From Cyanobacteria bacterium RI_101 (lineage in GTDB: Bacteria > Cyanobacteriota > Cyanobacteriia > Cyanobacteriales > Microcystaceae): 32,689 bases of DNA. The stretch lies in assembly GCA_016471375.1 (NCBI GenBank), contig WGLZ01000101.1:1-32689 (forward strand), given 5' to 3'. The notes beneath the pieces were generated by a model. The model was not told the DNA's origin and searched no databases. It saw nothing but the letters and a program-made list of their open reading frames with translations. Shown here piece after piece: positions 1 through 8,060 of the stretch. Both the position numbers and the translations under genes were made by a program. Every line of letters starts with the position of its first letter. Within the stretch, counting starts at the first letter, position 1.

Positions 1-114
1 CACCGAGTTAACCTAGACGGGGAATGGCAGATTAGTAATCTCAACGAGGAACGTCGTCTCATTATTCACCTTTTAGGCCCCCCTGTTGAGTATTATTACT
101 ACCCATGTAGTTAA
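1..114 (+). CDS. 3' end of an unrecognised protein (partial)
   Basis: An open frame runs from the first base of the window to a TAA at 112-114 and encodes 37 residues, ending in a run of tyrosines followed by Pro-Cys-Ser. The start lies outside the window. I do not recognise the family. The frame is convergent with the PIN toxin gene that ends at 173. Confidence is limited because only the C-terminus is visible. Confidence 0.4.
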   Translation, partial: HRVNLDGEWQISNLNEERRLIIHLLGPPVEYYYYPCS

Positions 115-140
115 TTATTTATCAACCTGCGGAATGAGGG

Positions 141-168
141 GTAGAAAACAATTAGGAGGATTTATAAT
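141..168 (+). repeat. Direct repeat copy 1 (left of the TA module)
   Basis: A 28 bp stretch containing GAAAAC-ATTAGGAGGATTTAT recurs at 1088-1116 in the same orientation with only about three differences, including one 1 bp indel. The two copies flank the toxin-antitoxin pair. In this copy the ATG that follows the AGGAGG in the other copy is changed to ATA, so it starts no long ORF. Confidence 0.7.
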
Positions 169-172
169 TGAT

Positions 173-589
173 TTACTTATTGAATAAAAAATCATTAACT
201 GTAACAATATTAATAGACAAAAAAGGATGTAAAATAAGCAAATCTTGATCTCCTGTAATGATCGATTCTGCTTGACCATTAACGGCTAATTCTAAATATT
301 TATTATCTTTGGGATCTCGGCAAATATCCGTTCTGAACTCCATGTTTAAAATAAATTCAACAGTTTTAGAAAAGTCTAATAAAAATTGTTGACGTTCTTC
401 AAGACTAATGTAACGGTCAAATTTTGGTCGCAGTAAGACATTTTCTAGTTCTTGCCAAGTGGCAGGGGATACGATGATGATTCCTAGCTGTTGCGCTTTT
501 TTAAAAGCAGTGTTGGGTTTACTCTTGGGCGATAAAGCAGAACTGATAATAATATTAGTATCGACAACAAAGCGTTTAGTCATCTTCAT
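173..589 (-). CDS. PIN-domain toxin (putative toxin-antitoxin toxin component)
   Basis: A 138-residue single-domain protein that looks like a PIN-fold ribonuclease of the bacterial 'putative toxin, PIN family' group (COG1569-like). The acidic PIN residues are visible: Asp10 in the opening VVDTN motif, Glu47 in the QELEN segment, Asp92/Asp95 in RDPKDNKYLELA, and Asp114/Asp116 in TGDQDLL. These residues hold the metal ions for RNA cleavage in the family. The gene lies directly downstream of a small acidic protein gene and overlaps it. The ATG at 589 gives a 14 nt overlap and the second ATG at 583 gives 8 nt; either would be translationally coupled. This order, antitoxin then PIN toxin, fits a type II module. 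The region is AT-rich compared with the core genes, which suggests an acquired module. RNase activity is inferred from the family. Confidence 0.85.
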   Translation of the reverse strand: MKMTKRFVVDTNIIISSALSPKSKPNTAFKKAQQLGIIIVSPATWQELENVLLRPKFDRYISLEERQQFLLDFSKTVEFILNMEFRTDICRDPKDNKYLELAVNGQAESIITGDQDLLILHPFLSINIVTVNDFLFNK

Positions 590-824
590 TTAAGAGAGAT
601 TCTAAAATTTCAGGGGTTAATCCTCTCTCTTGTGCTTTTTTTCCAATAGTATCCATTGTTTTATATAATTTCTCTAGAGATTCTTTTCTAGATAAATTTG
701 AAGATTGAATATAAAAAGCAATCTTTTCTTCTATTTTTTGGCGCTCTTCTTCAGTGGCATTCCAATAGTTTTGGGCAATATCTAAGGGGACTTTGATTTT
801 AATTTCTGTTTGATAGTTTGTCAT
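576..824 (-). CDS. Putative antitoxin partner of the PIN toxin
   Basis: An 82-residue, strongly charged small protein encoded just upstream of the PIN toxin, with the two reading frames overlapping. It has no clear DNA-binding motif that I can name. The N-terminus could form a strand (EIKIKVPLDIA), followed by a charged helical segment and an acidic C-terminus (LLNEDD). Its size, position and overlap are typical of type II antitoxins that bind the toxin through an acidic tail. The function is inferred from context. A ribosome binding site upstream of the ATG at 824 is weak. Confidence 0.65.
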   Translation of the reverse strand: MTNYQTEIKIKVPLDIAQNYWNATEEERQKIEEKIAFYIQSSNLSRKESLEKLYKTMDTIGKKAQERGLTPEILESLLNEDD

Positions 825-1087
825 AATTATATTGTCTTAGTTTTGTAGTCAGGAAATTTAGTCGAAATTAATAGCCTCTCTTCAGCCAGCGTTACAGTTT
901 AGGCGTTTCGGTTACTCTAGCGCATTGTTAAACTGATTGTCAAGTTTAGTGATTCTTGAATTAAGACATATGTGTTGCTTTGGTCGCAAAAAACTAGCGC
1001 CGTTAGCGCCGGTGCCGAGATCGTTGCGGCTGGAGCCAAGTTTGGAGAATCGGCGCTAAGATTATCGGAGGATTTTCTTTCGGCGTC
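825..1087. other. Intergenic region with a long-range inverted repeat
   Basis: No convincing gene lies between the antitoxin start and the small ORF at 1112. The left half is AT-rich and probably carries the antitoxin promoter on the minus strand. The right half contains a perfect 9 bp inverted repeat, TTAGCGCCG at 1003-1011 and CGGCGCTAA at 1051-1059, separated by 39 bp. A 7 bp hairpin, TTTTCTT/AAGAAAA with a 10 nt loop at about 1073-1096, sits just before the AGGAGG of the next ORF. These could belong to the leader of the restriction-modification operon. Confidence 0.4.
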
Positions 1088-1116
1088 GTAAGAAAACGAT
1101 TAGGAGGATTTATGAT
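1088..1116 (+). repeat. Direct repeat copy 2 (leader of the methyltransferase operon)
   Basis: This is the second copy of the 28-29 bp repeat seen at 141-168. It contains a near-ideal Shine-Dalgarno sequence, AGGAGG at 1102-1107, followed by an ATG at 1112 that opens a 45-codon ORF. Confidence 0.7.
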
Positions 1117-1249
1117 CCCAGCTAATGAGGCTCAACAAAAGTTGCAGGATAGAACTGAATTTTCTCACAATTGTCAATTTAACTTCAGTTCTGGGTTAAA
1201 ATGTGAAATGTTCCAACAACAATGTCTTGAAATCATAGTTTTGAAATAA
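1112..1249 (+). CDS. 45-residue ORF upstream of the DNA methyltransferase
   Basis: An ATG at 1112, five nucleotides after AGGAGG, opens a 45-codon frame that ends with TAA at 1247-1249, 13 bp before the methyltransferase ATG. The peptide has three cysteines and many glutamines and matches no family I know. A perfect 9 bp inverted repeat, AGAACTGAA at 1151-1159 and TTCAGTTCT at 1184-1192, lies inside the frame. It could be a small regulatory or leader peptide, or the strong start site may be a relic of a longer gene. The start signal is seen directly; the function is unknown. Confidence 0.4.
   Translation: MIPANEAQQKLQDRTEFSHNCQFNFSSGLKCEMFQQQCLEIIVLK
1151..1192. promoter_or_regulatory. Inverted repeat in the leader of the methyltransferase operon
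   Basis: AGAACTGAA (1151-1159) and TTCAGTTCT (1184-1192) are perfect reverse complements separated by 24 nt, 71 bp upstream of the methyltransferase start. It could be an operator or an RNA hairpin that tunes expression of the modification and restriction genes. No protein partner can be identified from the sequence. Confidence 0.4.
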
Positions 1250-1262
1250 AGGGTCATAAACA

Positions 1263-2201
1263 ATGAAATCAAAAACGAGAGGTGTATCCCCAATCTTTTT
1301 GGATGAAGAGATAAATGGAGAAAAGTCTAATCCCACTTTTGTCCGAAATCGTCGCCAGCGCCGCATCGTCTTTGGTTGGTATGGCGGCAAGTTCTCCCAT
1401 CTAGACTGGCTACTCCCTTTATTGCCAAAATGTCACCACTATTGCGAGCCTTTCTCGGGATCTGGAGCTGTATTACTCAATCGAGAAACTTCTCCTATAG
1501 AGACTTATAATGATATTGATGGCGATGTTGTCAACTTTTTTCGTATGTTACGAGACCATTACCAAGAACTCACTCGGGCTATCGCGCTAACTCCTTTTTC
1601 AAGGGAAGAATATCACCAAGCAATTTATGGTTCAACTGTTGGAATTAGCGACATAGAGCGGGCCAGACGTTTCTATATTAAAGCGAGACAAACGCGGACT
1701 GGGCTTGCTCAAACAGCCTCTCTCGGCCGCTGGGCAAATTGTAAAGATACCAGTCGTTCGGGTATGTCTGGCGTCGTTTCCCGTTGGTTAGGCGGGATTG
1801 AGGCTCTGGATGACATTGCCCGGCGCCTAATCCGGGTGCAAATTGAGAATCGTCCCGCTGTTGATGTCCTTCGTCTTTATGACAGCGCCGATACTCTCTT
1901 TTATTGCGATCCGCCGTATTTACACGCTACCCGCGGCGATTCCAAAGCCTATCGGTTTGAAATGGACGAAAGTCAGCACCGAGAGTTTGCGGAGATCGTT
2001 AATGAGTGTAAGGGGATGGTTGCGGTATCCGGCTATGAGCATCCTTTGATGGAGGCGCTTTTTCCTCCTGAACGATGGTTCAAAACCCTAGGACAAGATA
2101 AAACAATTCATTCAACAAAGGGGACTCGGCAGGAAGTTTTATGGACAAACTATGATCCAATAAACTATCAATCAATGACGCAGAAGGAACTCTTTGAATG
2201 A
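1263..2201 (+). CDS. D12-class DNA adenine N6-methyltransferase
   Basis: A 312-residue protein of the Dam/D12 alpha class that transfers a methyl group from S-adenosylmethionine to adenine in a specific DNA site. The SAM-binding motifs appear in the class order: motif X at residues 39-43 (WYGGK), motif I at 62-68 (EPFSGSG), the acidic NDID at 83-86, and the catalytic DPPY at 216-219. The first 34 residues form a charged extension before motif X; starting at 1263 is supported by AAGGG about 9 nt upstream. The stop overlaps the start of the next gene by four bases (ATGA), so modification and restriction are probably translationally coupled. It is the modification half of a type II restriction-modification system. 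The target site cannot be read from the protein. The locus is less GC-rich than the core genes, consistent with horizontal transfer. Confidence 0.92.
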   Translation: MKSKTRGVSPIFLDEEINGEKSNPTFVRNRRQRRIVFGWYGGKFSHLDWLLPLLPKCHHYCEPFSGSGAVLLNRETSPIETYNDIDGDVVNFFRMLRDHYQELTRAIALTPFSREEYHQAIYGSTVGISDIERARRFYIKARQTRTGLAQTASLGRWANCKDTSRSGMSGVVSRWLGGIEALDDIARRLIRVQIENRPAVDVLRLYDSADTLFYCDPPYLHATRGDSKAYRFEMDESQHREFAEIVNECKGMVAVSGYEHPLMEALFPPERWFKTLGQDKTIHSTKGTRQEVLWTNYDPINYQSMTQKELFE

Positions 2202-3319
2202 CCCCGGAAGAAATATTACGAGACATCCAGCGGCGAGCCTCTGAAAGGTTGGCTGTTTCTGTTGTCGCCGATCCGGTCATTCAAGAGCGGGTGGATTATG
2301 TTTGTCGCTGTATGAGTAACCGTGCTGGCGTTAGGCTATTGATGTCCTGCTTGTTAGCGAAGTTAGATAAACCGAATATCGATTTACGCAAGCCCTATAC
2401 TGAAATTGGCGGAGAGGATAGTTTTTCGGGGCGAACTTATGATGAGCGTTACCTGACCCCCTTCATTAATGAACACCGATTGCCGGTTAATCCGACCACA
2501 GCTTTTTTGACCCCGACATTACGCAATATTAATCAGCCCTTGACCACCGACCGGGAGCTTGTGGGCCGACCTCGCGACCTTTATAAAAAGACGCTTGAAT
2601 TATTAGAAGATGTGGCCGTAAACCGTATTAGTGCCGATACCCTTTTGATTGAAATAGTGCGAGCGCTAATGCTGTTACGCAATGAGAAACTGGCTCGGAT
2701 TTCGTCGTTATTGGCAGGGCTGGATCGAGCCGAAGGCGCGTTACCTTTATCCTCGGAGGCTATTATCACCCTTATCAGTCAGCATCTTGCTTGTAAGAAT
2801 TCCAGTCGCTTGTTAGTTCTGGTTGTTGCGGCGGCTTATAAAGCGGCGGGAGTTAGACTAGTAGAAAGGATGTTGCCGTTAAATTCTCATAATGCGGCAG
2901 ACCTACAAACTGGATCTCTGGGAGATATTGAAATCTGTCTTCTGGGAGATGACGCAGTGGTTACCGTCTATGAAATGAAGATGAAGCGCGTCACACGGGA
3001 TGATATTGACGCCGCGGTCACAAAAATTGCTAGGGCTCCGAATAAGATTCACAACTATCTATTTGTGACAACGGAGACGCTCGATCCGATGGTGGCTGAG
3101 TATGCCAAAACCTTCTACGAAAAAACCGACGGCGCTGAAATTGCCATCCTCGACTGTATCGGTTTCCTGCGTCATTTTCTGCATCTCTTTCATCGAATCC
3201 GCGCGGACTATCTGAACGCATATCAGACACTAGTATTGAATGAGCCTGATTCTGCGGTTAGTCAAACCCTCAAGGAAGCGTTTTTGGCTTTACGACAGGC
3301 GGCTGAGAGCGGTGAGTAG
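2198..3319 (+). CDS. Type II restriction endonuclease, probably SacI family
   Basis: A 373-residue protein whose ATG overlaps the methyltransferase stop. It has a PD-(D/E)XK-like core near residues 240-262: Asp243 in LGDIEI, then a strand, then Glu259-Met-Lys261. These are the metal-binding residues of this nuclease fold. An N-terminal segment around residues 81-110 (YDERYLTPFI and NPTTAFLTP) resembles what I remember of RE_SacI family proteins (SacI cuts GAGCTC); the family name is a recollection, not a search result. Partnership with the preceding adenine methyltransferase follows from the 4 bp overlap. The stop is 7 bp from the end of the convergent ABC transporter gene, so the operon ends here. 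A manual scan of the window found no GAGCTC, which would suit a SacI-like specificity. Confidence 0.75.
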   Translation: MTPEEILRDIQRRASERLAVSVVADPVIQERVDYVCRCMSNRAGVRLLMSCLLAKLDKPNIDLRKPYTEIGGEDSFSGRTYDERYLTPFINEHRLPVNPTTAFLTPTLRNINQPLTTDRELVGRPRDLYKKTLELLEDVAVNRISADTLLIEIVRALMLLRNEKLARISSLLAGLDRAEGALPLSSEAIITLISQHLACKNSSRLLVLVVAAAYKAAGVRLVERMLPLNSHNAADLQTGSLGDIEICLLGDDAVVTVYEMKMKRVTRDDIDAAVTKIARAPNKIHNYLFVTTETLDPMVAEYAKTFYEKTDGAEIAILDCIGFLRHFLHLFHRIRADYLNAYQTLVLNEPDSAVSQTLKEAFLALRQAAESGE

Positions 3320-3326
3320 CGGGAAT

Positions 3327-5108
3327 TCAACCTTTAAACGACCAGCGCCGACCGGTTTGCACCTGCCAAAGCGCCTGATAAACCCCCTCCAGCGCCAACA
3401 GCGCCTCATGGGTTCCCGCCTCCACAATTTGCCCCCGCTCCAAAACATAGATCTGATCGGCGTTGCGGATCGTGGAGAGGCGGTGGGCGATGGCGATGGT
3501 CGTGCGGTTTTGGGTAATTTTTTCGAGGGAGCGAACAATGGCCGCCTCGGTTTCGTTGTCCACCGCCGAGGTGGCTTCATCGAGGATCAAAATGGGGGGA
3601 TTTTTGAGGATGGCTCGGGCGATGGCGAGGCGCTGGCGCTGGCCGCCGGAAAGTTTTTGCCCCCGTTCTCCCACGATGGTGTCGTAGCCCTGGGGTAATT
3701 GGTCGATAAAGTCCTGGGCTTCGGCAATCTGCGCCGCCTGTTCAATCTCCGCCAGGGTAGCGCCGGGACTGCCGTAGGCGATATTTTCCCGCACCGTGCC
3801 GTGGAAGAGAAAAACGTCCTGACTCACCAGACCGATCTGGCGCCGTAGCGCCGCTAGGTTCAGATCCCGCAGGTCTTGATCGTCTAGGAGAATCGCGCCG
3901 GACTGAATTTCGTAGAGACGGAGCAGAAGTTTAACTAAAGTGCTTTTACCGGAGCCGGTGGAGCCGACAATGGCGGTGGTTTTGCCTGCGGGGATGGTTA
4001 AGCTCAGGTTGGTTAAAACCGGAGTCCGGTTGGGGTAGCTAAAGCAGACATCTTTAAAAATAATTTCCCCTTTCACCTTCCTTAAAATCTGGGAACCCGT
4101 CGGCGCCGCAACGGGGGTATCCAGTAAACCCATCACCCGGCGGGTGGAGGCCATGGCCCGTTGGTACAGATCCAGGGTTTTCCCCAACCCCGTCAGGGGC
4201 CAGAGGAGGCGCTGGGTTAAGAAAACTAAGGTGCTGTAACTCCCCACCGCTAACTTGCCCGCCACGGTGTCCAGACCGCCAAAGTAGAGAATGGCCGTAA
4301 ACCCCGCCAAAATAACAATGCGAATCAGGGGCACAAAGGCGGCGCTGAGGGCGATGGCTTTTTGGTTGCTGGCCCGGTAGGCTTGGCTATCCTGACGCAG
4401 ACGCTCCAGTTCTTCCGCCTCCGTGACAAAGCTTTTAATGGTGAGGATGCCGCTTAAATTATTAGCCAAACGGCTGTTGAGCAAACTGACCCGCTCCCGC
4501 ACCTGGGCGTAGCGCGGCGCCAACAGGGCTTGAAAGGCCACGGAGCCGACGAGGATAAAGGGAATGGGCAAAAGCGCCATCCAAGCGATACCGGGAGTCA
4601 GGGCAAAAAAAGCGCCGCCGATGATTACCACCGTGGTTAAAACCTGGAGAATTTCATTAGCGCCGCCGTCCAGGAAACGCTCTAACTGATTAACATCGTC
4701 GTTCAAAATGGAGAGCAAGCCGCCGGTGCTCCGCTCCTCAAAATAGGACAACTCCAGCCCTTGTAAATGATCGTAGGCGTCGAGACGAAGATGGTGTTGG
4801 ATATTTTGGGCTAAATTGCGCCAGTACCATTCGTATGCGTACTCAAATACAGACTCTAGCCCCCAAATGACCACCGATAACAGAACCAGCGCCGCCAGTT
4901 GGTTGGGAACCGCGCCGAAGCCCAGGCGCCCTAGGGTGGAATTATCCTGATTGACCACCACATCCACCGCCAAACCAATCAGCGCCGGGGGAGCGAGATC
5001 AAAGAGTTTATTTAAAACCGAACAGAGCGCCGCCCGAGTCATTAACCCCCAATCGGCCCGGCAGTAGGTCAGGAGTCGCAGAAGCGCCGGAGGGGAGGAA
5101 GAAGCCAT
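3327..5108 (-). CDS. ABC exporter, fused permease and ATPase
   Basis: A half-transporter of about 593 residues with an N-terminal six-helix exporter membrane domain (about residues 15-310) and a C-terminal nucleotide-binding domain. The ATPase motifs are complete: Walker A GSTGSGKS at about 382-389, signature LSGGQ at about 486-490, Walker B ILILDE at about 506-511 and the switch His in AHRLS at about 542. It should work as a homodimer exporting a lipid, peptide or drug; the substrate cannot be told. The frame is open up to 5144, but an ATG there would leave only 8 bp to the divergent oxidoreductase start, with no room for a promoter. The ATG at 5106-5108 gives the usual family length, so I chose it, although no good ribosome binding site precedes it. 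The gene is convergent with the restriction gene. Confidence 0.92.
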   Translation of the reverse strand: MASSSPPALLRLLTYCRADWGLMTRAALCSVLNKLFDLAPPALIGLAVDVVVNQDNSTLGRLGFGAVPNQLAALVLLSVVIWGLESVFEYAYEWYWRNLAQNIQHHLRLDAYDHLQGLELSYFEERSTGGLLSILNDDVNQLERFLDGGANEILQVLTTVVIIGGAFFALTPGIAWMALLPIPFILVGSVAFQALLAPRYAQVRERVSLLNSRLANNLSGILTIKSFVTEAEELERLRQDSQAYRASNQKAIALSAAFVPLIRIVILAGFTAILYFGGLDTVAGKLAVGSYSTLVFLTQRLLWPLTGLGKTLDLYQRAMASTRRVMGLLDTPVAAPTGSQILRKVKGEIIFKDVCFSYPNRTPVLTNLSLTIPAGKTTAIVGSTGSGKSTLVKLLLRLYEIQSGAILLDDQDLRDLNLAALRRQIGLVSQDVFLFHGTVRENIAYGSPGATLAEIEQAAQIAEAQDFIDQLPQGYDTIVGERGQKLSGGQRQRLAIARAILKNPPILILDEATSAVDNETEAAIVRSLEKITQNRTTIAIAHRLSTIRNADQIYVLERGQIVEAGTHEALLALEGVYQALWQVQTGRRWSFKG

Positions 5109-5152
5109 CGCGGGGGGTAAAATACGGAAATTCAGGTCGTACAAGGGTAATT

Positions 5153-6256
5153 ATGGCATCAATTCGGGTTGCGGTTCTGGGGACGGGGTTTGGGCAAGCG
5201 GTGCATATTCCTGGCTTGCAACGTCATCCCAGGACGGAAGTGGCGGCGCTCTATCACCGGGATTTAGATAAGGCTCAGAAACTCGCCCGTCAATACGAGA
5301 TTCCTTTTGCATCTGATTCCCTCGGGGAAATTCTGGCCGACCCCCAGATCGACGCCGTGACCCTCGCCACCCCGCCTTTTTTACACTACGACCAAGCGAA
5401 GCAAGCTCTTTTAGCCGGAAAACATATTTTATTGGAAAAACCCGTTACCCTGCGGGCGCCGGAGGCCAGGGAACTTTACCACTTGGCCCAGGAACGGAGC
5501 TTAACGGCGCTCTGCGATTTTGAATTTCGTTTTGTGCCCGCCTGGCAGGCGCTGGCCCATTATTTAACCCAAGGATTTATCGGTAAACCCCGTCTGGTGA
5601 AAATCGATTGGCTCGTGGCCAGTCGAGCCAACCCCCAGCGCCCCTGGAATTGGTACGCCCAGGGCGAAAAAGGCGGGGGCGTCCTCGGCGCCTTGGGTTC
5701 CCACAGTTTTGACTATCTCCATTGGCTCTTTGGCCCCATCGCCGAATTAAGCGCCGTCCTCAGTTGCGCCATCCCCGAGCGCCCCGATCCCTTCGACAAT
5801 AACCGCCTCAAACCCGTCACCGCCGAAGACACCGCTTTAATCAGTTTTACCCTCCAGGACGGAACCCCGGGACAACTGGCGCTCAGTTCCGTGGCCGCCA
5901 ACGGTCGGGGCCATTGGTTAGAAATTTACGGGGATCAAGGAACCTTAGTTCTGGGTAGCGATAACTTAAAAGACTACGTCCACGGCTTCCGCCTCTGGGG
6001 AGCGCCCCTAGGGCAAGACCTGCAAGAACTGGCCATTCCCCCGGCCTACGCCTTCGAAACCTTCCCGGACGGTCGCCTCGCGCCCTTTATCCGCGTGGTG
6101 GATCAATGGGTCAAAGGCATTGACCAGGGCGCTTCCCCGGCGCCGAGCCTGCGGGAAGGCGTCTATTCTCAACTGTTAATGGACTTAAGCCAACAATCCC
6201 ACCAACTGCGCAGAGCGCTCGCGGTTCCCGACCTGGACGACTATCTAACTCCATGA
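5153..6256 (+). CDS. Gfo/Idh/MocA family NAD(P)-dependent oxidoreductase
   Basis: A 367-residue two-domain dehydrogenase. The N-terminal Rossmann fold starts with VAVLGTGFGQ (residues 6-15), and the family EKP motif lies in LLEKPVTL near residue 98, where the Lys takes part in catalysis. The C-terminal alpha/beta domain has the expected ALGSHSFDYLHWL segment with the conserved His-Asp. Members oxidise or reduce sugars and related polyols; the substrate is not evident. The gene is divergent from the ABC exporter and its TGA overlaps the miaA ATG by four bases, so the two are co-translated. Confidence 0.9.
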   Translation: MASIRVAVLGTGFGQAVHIPGLQRHPRTEVAALYHRDLDKAQKLARQYEIPFASDSLGEILADPQIDAVTLATPPFLHYDQAKQALLAGKHILLEKPVTLRAPEARELYHLAQERSLTALCDFEFRFVPAWQALAHYLTQGFIGKPRLVKIDWLVASRANPQRPWNWYAQGEKGGGVLGALGSHSFDYLHWLFGPIAELSAVLSCAIPERPDPFDNNRLKPVTAEDTALISFTLQDGTPGQLALSSVAANGRGHWLEIYGDQGTLVLGSDNLKDYVHGFRLWGAPLGQDLQELAIPPAYAFETFPDGRLAPFIRVVDQWVKGIDQGASPAPSLREGVYSQLLMDLSQQSHQLRRALAVPDLDDYLTP

Positions 6257-7155
6257 AGCCGGCGCCTTTAATTGTCATCCTCGGCGCCACCGCCTCCGGC
6301 AAATCTCGACTGGCGTTAAACCTAGCTCAACGCTTAGACTGTCCCATCCTCGGCGCCGACTCCCGCCAGATCTATCGGGGTTTCGATATTGGCACGGCTA
6401 AACCCAGCCAAGAGGAACAGGCCCAGGTTCCCCACTATCTCATCGATATTTGCGAGCCGACGGAAACCCTAACCTTGGCTCAATACCAAGCCCAAGCCTA
6501 CCAGTTAATCCAGCGCCTAGGCTTACCCCTAATTCTAGTCGGCGGCACCGGCCTTTACATCAAAGCCGTGGCGGACGGGTTAATCATTCCCCCCGTGGCG
6601 CCCCAACCCCAACTCCGCCAAGCCTTAACTCGCCTCGGACAACCCCACTGTTATCAACTCCTGCAACAGGTCGATCCCCAGGCGGCCCAAAAAATTGAGC
6701 CAGCCGACCAAACCCGTATCTTGCGGGCGCTGGAGGTCTATTACGTCACCGGTCGCCCCATCTCCCAACAACAGGGACAAGCGCCGCCCCCCTTCCCCGT
6801 GGTTAAATTGGGTCTCGCCTGGGCGCCGGAAGTCCTCGCCCAACGGATTGAAGCCCGAACCCAAACCATGATCCAGCAGGGTCTCGTTGCAGAAGTGAAA
6901 CAGTTGGAGGCAACCTACGGCGCCGATTTACCCCTCTTGAAAACCCTCGGTTACGCTGAAATTCAAGCCTATCTTCGGGGAGAGTATTCCTTAACCGAAG
7001 CCGTCCAGGCGATTACCGTCCACACCCGCCAATTCGCCAAGCGCCAACGCACCTGGTTCCGGGCCGATTCTCAGATCCATTGGCTACCGGGGGAGAGCGA
7101 CCTTGACGTTTTAGCGGAGCGGAGTTTAGCCCAAATAAATCTTGTCAACCGCTGA
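6253..7155 (+). CDS. miaA: tRNA dimethylallyltransferase
   Basis: A 300-residue enzyme that adds a dimethylallyl group to the N6 of A37 in tRNAs reading UNN codons, the first step of i6A/ms2i6A synthesis. The P-loop GATASGKS is at residues 11-18, followed by the family signatures GADSRQIYRGFDIGTAKP and VGGTGLYIKA. The C-terminal RQFAKRQRTWFR segment is the tRNA-binding end typical of MiaA. Length is normal. It overlaps the upstream oxidoreductase gene by ATGA, so it is the second gene of a short operon. Confidence 0.97.
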   Translation: MKPAPLIVILGATASGKSRLALNLAQRLDCPILGADSRQIYRGFDIGTAKPSQEEQAQVPHYLIDICEPTETLTLAQYQAQAYQLIQRLGLPLILVGGTGLYIKAVADGLIIPPVAPQPQLRQALTRLGQPHCYQLLQQVDPQAAQKIEPADQTRILRALEVYYVTGRPISQQQGQAPPPFPVVKLGLAWAPEVLAQRIEARTQTMIQQGLVAEVKQLEATYGADLPLLKTLGYAEIQAYLRGEYSLTEAVQAITVHTRQFAKRQRTWFRADSQIHWLPGESDLDVLAERSLAQINLVNR

Positions 7156-7435
7156 TGACCCGACCGGCGCCGGATTGAAATTCGCTTCATTCCGCCGGGT
7201 AAAACCCGTTAAACATCCAATACAAATTCATAAATAACGTCAACCAGAGTCAAGACTCCTGTTAGATTTAAGTTCTCATGTCTTATTCCGAGCCTAGAGA
7301 AAAAAATCTGTCAAAGTCCGCAAAAGGGCGCTCCGCCCCTGAAAAGTCAGTGTAAAAAGGAAAGGGACTAGAGACTGCGGCCCGACCCCCGTCCCGCCAA
7401 GGTATCTGGGTTTACTATTCTGGAGGACTGCCCCC
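7156..7435. promoter_or_regulatory. Intergenic region upstream of hoxE
   Basis: The 280 bp between miaA and hoxE must hold the miaA terminator and the hoxE promoter. A small hairpin CGGGT-AAA-ACCCG lies near 7197-7209 without a T-run, and a second, GGGCG-CTC-CGCCC, at 7326-7338. An NtcA-like sequence GTA-N8-TAC occupies 7402-7415. A clear Shine-Dalgarno GGAGG at 7422-7426 precedes the hoxE ATG. I could not fix a -35/-10 pair. Confidence 0.4.
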
Positions 7436-7951
7436 ATGCCCACCGCCCCCGCCCCGGCGCCGAAAGCCAGCGACCATCCCAGTGGCGACAAACGTTTCAA
7501 GGCCCTGGACGCCACCCTCAAGCGCAACGGCTATAGTCAAGACGCCCTGATTGAAATTCTCCACAAAGCTCAGGAAACCTTCGGCTACCTCGAAGAGGAC
7601 GTGCTCCTCTACGTCGCCCGCCACCTGAAACTGCCCCTGAGTCGGGTTTTCGGCGTCGCCACCTTCTATCATCTTTTCTCCCTCAAACCCAGCGGCAAAC
7701 ACACCTGCGTGGTCTGTATGGGCACCGCTTGCTACGTCAAAGGCGCCGGGGAGTTGCTCAACACCCTCAAACAAGAAATCCATCTGCAAGCTGGAGAAAC
7801 CACGGAAGACGGGCAAATGTCCCTGGTCACCGCCCGTTGTATCGGCGCTTGCGGTATCGCCCCGGCGGTGGTCTACGACGGCAAGGTTTTGGGTAAACAG
7901 AGTTCCGAAGACCTTATGACCGCGATTCAACCCTGGTTAGGGGAAGCCTAA
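7436..7951 (+). CDS. hoxE: Bidirectional hydrogenase diaphorase subunit HoxE
   Basis: A 171-residue NuoE-like protein with a thioredoxin-like fold that binds one [2Fe-2S] cluster. The four expected ligands are Cys94, Cys99, Cys135 and Cys139 (CMGTAC and CIGAC). In cyanobacteria HoxE is part of the HoxEFU diaphorase, which passes electrons between NAD(P)H or ferredoxin and the HoxYH [NiFe] hydrogenase. The first 18 residues are a Pro/Ala-rich extension. The start is supported by GGAGG at 7422-7426. hoxF follows after a 144 bp gap filled with repeats, an unusually large spacing for partners in one complex. Confidence 0.93.
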   Translation: MPTAPAPAPKASDHPSGDKRFKALDATLKRNGYSQDALIEILHKAQETFGYLEEDVLLYVARHLKLPLSRVFGVATFYHLFSLKPSGKHTCVVCMGTACYVKGAGELLNTLKQEIHLQAGETTEDGQMSLVTARCIGACGIAPAVVYDGKVLGKQSSEDLMTAIQPWLGEA

Positions 7952-7960
7952 ACCGTCGGG

Positions 7961-8060
7961 CTTCGACTACGCTCAGTCCTCGATCCTTCCTTAAACGCTC
8001 CCTGAGCGGAGTCGAACAGGCTTTGATCCTTACTTTAAACGCTCCCTGAGCGGAGTCGAA
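7961..8060. repeat. REP-like hairpin repeats between hoxE and hoxF
   Basis: Two near-identical units of about 35 bp lie in tandem at 7982-8016 and 8025-8060. Both contain TTAAACGCTCCCTGAGCGGA followed by GTCGAA. An inverted arm, CTTCGACTACGCTCAG at 7961-7976, pairs with the core of either unit with a single mismatch, so alternative hairpins can form in the hoxE-hoxF transcript. Similar CTTCGACTCCGCTCAG cores are, to my knowledge, dispersed repeats in many bacteria. They may stabilise or attenuate the mRNA between the two genes. Confidence 0.75.

Noticed and set aside
1112-1249. 45-codon ORF as a restriction-modification C-protein
   Set aside because: C-proteins are about 80 residues with a helix-turn-helix; this peptide is too short and lacks one.
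7415-7930. 171-codon minus-strand frame opposite hoxE
   Set aside because: It mirrors hoxE, has no ribosome binding site or domain, and hoxE is fully conserved.
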